From the NCBI RefSeq assembly GCF_002207865.1, contig NZ_BDQM01000029.1, positions 1 through 45,322 on the forward strand: a stretch of DNA of 45,322 nucleotides, given 5' to 3'. The notes under the pieces were generated by a model that was given only the letters and a program-made list of their open reading frames with translations, was not told the DNA's origin and did no database searches. Below, one piece after another: positions 44,364-45,322 of the stretch. The position numbers and the translations under genes are program-made. Source of the stretch: Colwellia marinimaniae (GTDB taxonomy: Bacteria > Pseudomonadota > Gammaproteobacteria > Enterobacterales > Alteromonadaceae). Positions within the stretch are counted from its first letter, which is position 1, and the number at the start of each line of letters is the position of its first letter.

Positions 44364-45122
44364 ATGCAAAGTAAAGATTTAGAAGATTATTTAACTGCTT
44401 TATTAAAGCCAGAGCAAATAAAAGACTTCACCCCTAATGGTTTACAAATTCAAGGGTGTAAAGACATCAATAAAGTGATCACTGGGGTTACCGCCTCTAA
44501 AGCCCTTATTGAACGTGCAATCAGTGAACAAGCCGATGCCATTCTGGTACACCATGGCTATTTTTGGAAAAATGAGTCCTATGTTATTCGTGGTATGAAG
44601 CATGACCGTATTAAGTCGCTATTGGTCAATGACATCAATTTATTTGCTTACCACCTACCGCTAGATATTCATCCTACCTTGGGTAACAATGCCCAACTTG
44701 CTAAGTTATTTAACATTGAAAATGTCGCGCCACTTGAGCTGGGCAACCCATTAAGTGTGGCTATGCAGGGCAGCTTTAAACAAGAGTGGCGTGGCGAAGA
44801 CTTTGCCACGCTAATAAATACTACCCTTGAGCGCGAATGTTTGCATATAGCCCCACCGAGTAATAAGCCAATAAAAACCATTGCTTGGTGTTCTGGCGGC
44901 GGGCAAGGTTATATTGAACTTGCTGCTGAGCAAGGCATTGATGCCTTTTTAACGGGAGAGGTTTCTGAACAAACCACGCATATAGCTCATGAAATGGATA
45001 TTCACTGCTTTGCGGCCGGTCACCATGCCACTGAGCGTTACGGCATAAAGGCGTTAGGTGAGCATTTGGCCAAGGAGCATGGTCTTGAAGTGCTATTTGT
45101 TGATATTGATAATCCCGTTTAA
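44364..45122 (+). CDS. Nif3-like dinuclear metal-centre protein (YbgI family)
   Basis: 252 residues (E. coli YbgI 247). Hexameric toroid family whose role is unsettled; YbgI-type proteins have been linked with GTP cyclohydrolase-like and DNA-repair roles. Metal ligands: HHGYFWKN near 63-70 (two His), AYHLPLDIHPTLGNN near 97-111 (His, Asp), TGEVSEQ near 196-202 and AAGHHATERYGIKALG near 215-230 (His and Glu). The gene is complete and followed 41 bases later by a partial second copy of its own C-terminal region. Confidence 0.92.
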   Translation: MQSKDLEDYLTALLKPEQIKDFTPNGLQIQGCKDINKVITGVTASKALIERAISEQADAILVHHGYFWKNESYVIRGMKHDRIKSLLVNDINLFAYHLPLDIHPTLGNNAQLAKLFNIENVAPLELGNPLSVAMQGSFKQEWRGEDFATLINTTLERECLHIAPPSNKPIKTIAWCSGGGQGYIELAAEQGIDAFLTGEVSEQTTHIAHEMDIHCFAAGHHATERYGIKALGEHLAKEHGLEVLFVDIDNPV

Positions 45123-45163
45123 GGTTTGCTGGACTCAACTCAACTCAATAGCAGCAACTATCT

Positions 45164-45322
45164 AACGGGGAAGTGTCTGAGCAAACCAGCCGTACTAGCC
45201 ATATTATTGCTCATTAGATGATATACACTGCTTTGCGGCCGGTCACCATGCCACTGAGCGTTACGGCATAAAGGCGTTAGGTGAGCATTTGGCCAAGGAG
45301 CATGGTCTTGAAGTGCTATTTG
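45164..45322 (+). pseudogene. Partial second copy of the Nif3/YbgI-family 3-prime region
   Basis: From 45226 to the window end, 97 bases are identical to 45003-45099 of the preceding gene (offset 223). The part before it, 45164-45225, is homologous but clearly diverged: GEVSEQTSRTSHIIAH against GEVSEQTTHIAH, with about 10 extra bases, and then a TAG and frame change. So the first part of the copy is broken and the second part is identical. No start or 5-prime half is present in 45123-45163, which instead holds ACTCA repeats (45133-45147). The copy continues outside the window, so its full extent is unknown. Confidence 0.85.

Noticed and set aside
45131..45150. ACTCA repeats as a CRISPR or attachment site
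   Set aside because: Only three 5-base units without spacers or a nearby integrase.

Overview
The window looks like chromosome from a marine gammaproteobacterium of the order Alteromonadales, most like Colwellia. The evidence is low GC, two TonB-dependent receptors, a cbb3 oxidase / FNR (EtrA) / UspE block in the order known from Shewanella and Colwellia, and marine-type protein sequences. Genus and species are inferred, not shown. I see no tRNA, rRNA, CRISPR array or prophage.

Layout. 1-77: the right end of an IS66-family element that has cut off a small membrane-protein gene (to 457). 735-6309: rimO, a 1 kb gene-free stretch, a TorF/Gcw_chp-type outer-membrane protein and a methyl-accepting chemotaxis protein. 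6713-27263: a nucleoside and nucleic-acid utilisation region. It holds a RutR-like TetR regulator with a secreted nuclease/phosphatase-fold protein, an Oar-type TonB receptor, cdd-deoA, tdk, the leftward udk-nupC-deoC run, deoB, a second TonB receptor, deoD, add, a second secreted endonuclease/phosphatase-fold protein, a secreted calcineurin-like phosphoesterase, and a divergent 2-oxoglutarate/Fe(II) dioxygenase. 27455-29999: pxpABC (5-oxoprolinase). 30088-39715: uspE, fnr, a SafE-like membrane protein, ccoS, ccoI, ccoH and ccoPQON, all leftward. 40280-45322: an unknown lipoprotein, mltD, gloB, a YafS-like methyltransferase, a Nif3/YbgI-family gene, and a partial second copy of the end of that gene running off the window.

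How the genes work together. The nucleoside region can in principle carry out a whole process: secreted hydrolases cut nucleic acids and nucleotides, two TonB receptors and NupC take up products, Cdd and Add deaminate, DeoA and DeoD release the bases, and DeoB plus DeoC send deoxyribose phosphate to central metabolism, while Udk and Tdk salvage nucleosides. The main discovery is regulatory. Near-perfect copies of the palindrome known for E. coli RutR (TTGACCAnnTGGTCAA) lie upstream of cdd-deoA (12569-12584), in the udk/deoB divergent spacer (18163-18178) and in the phosphoesterase/dioxygenase divergent spacer (26328-26343). Weaker versions lie before the Oar-type receptor and the second secreted nuclease. 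A RutR-family gene sits in the same locus. RutR senses uracil and thymine, and DeoA makes thymine, so I infer a locally rewired, product-sensing regulon for nucleic-acid scavenging. The dioxygenase may then act on a pyrimidine base.

Other points of note: a probable one-base frameshift at the start of the second secreted nuclease, FNR boxes before ccoN and uspE, and a Nif3-family partial duplication with an abrupt change from diverged to identical sequence.
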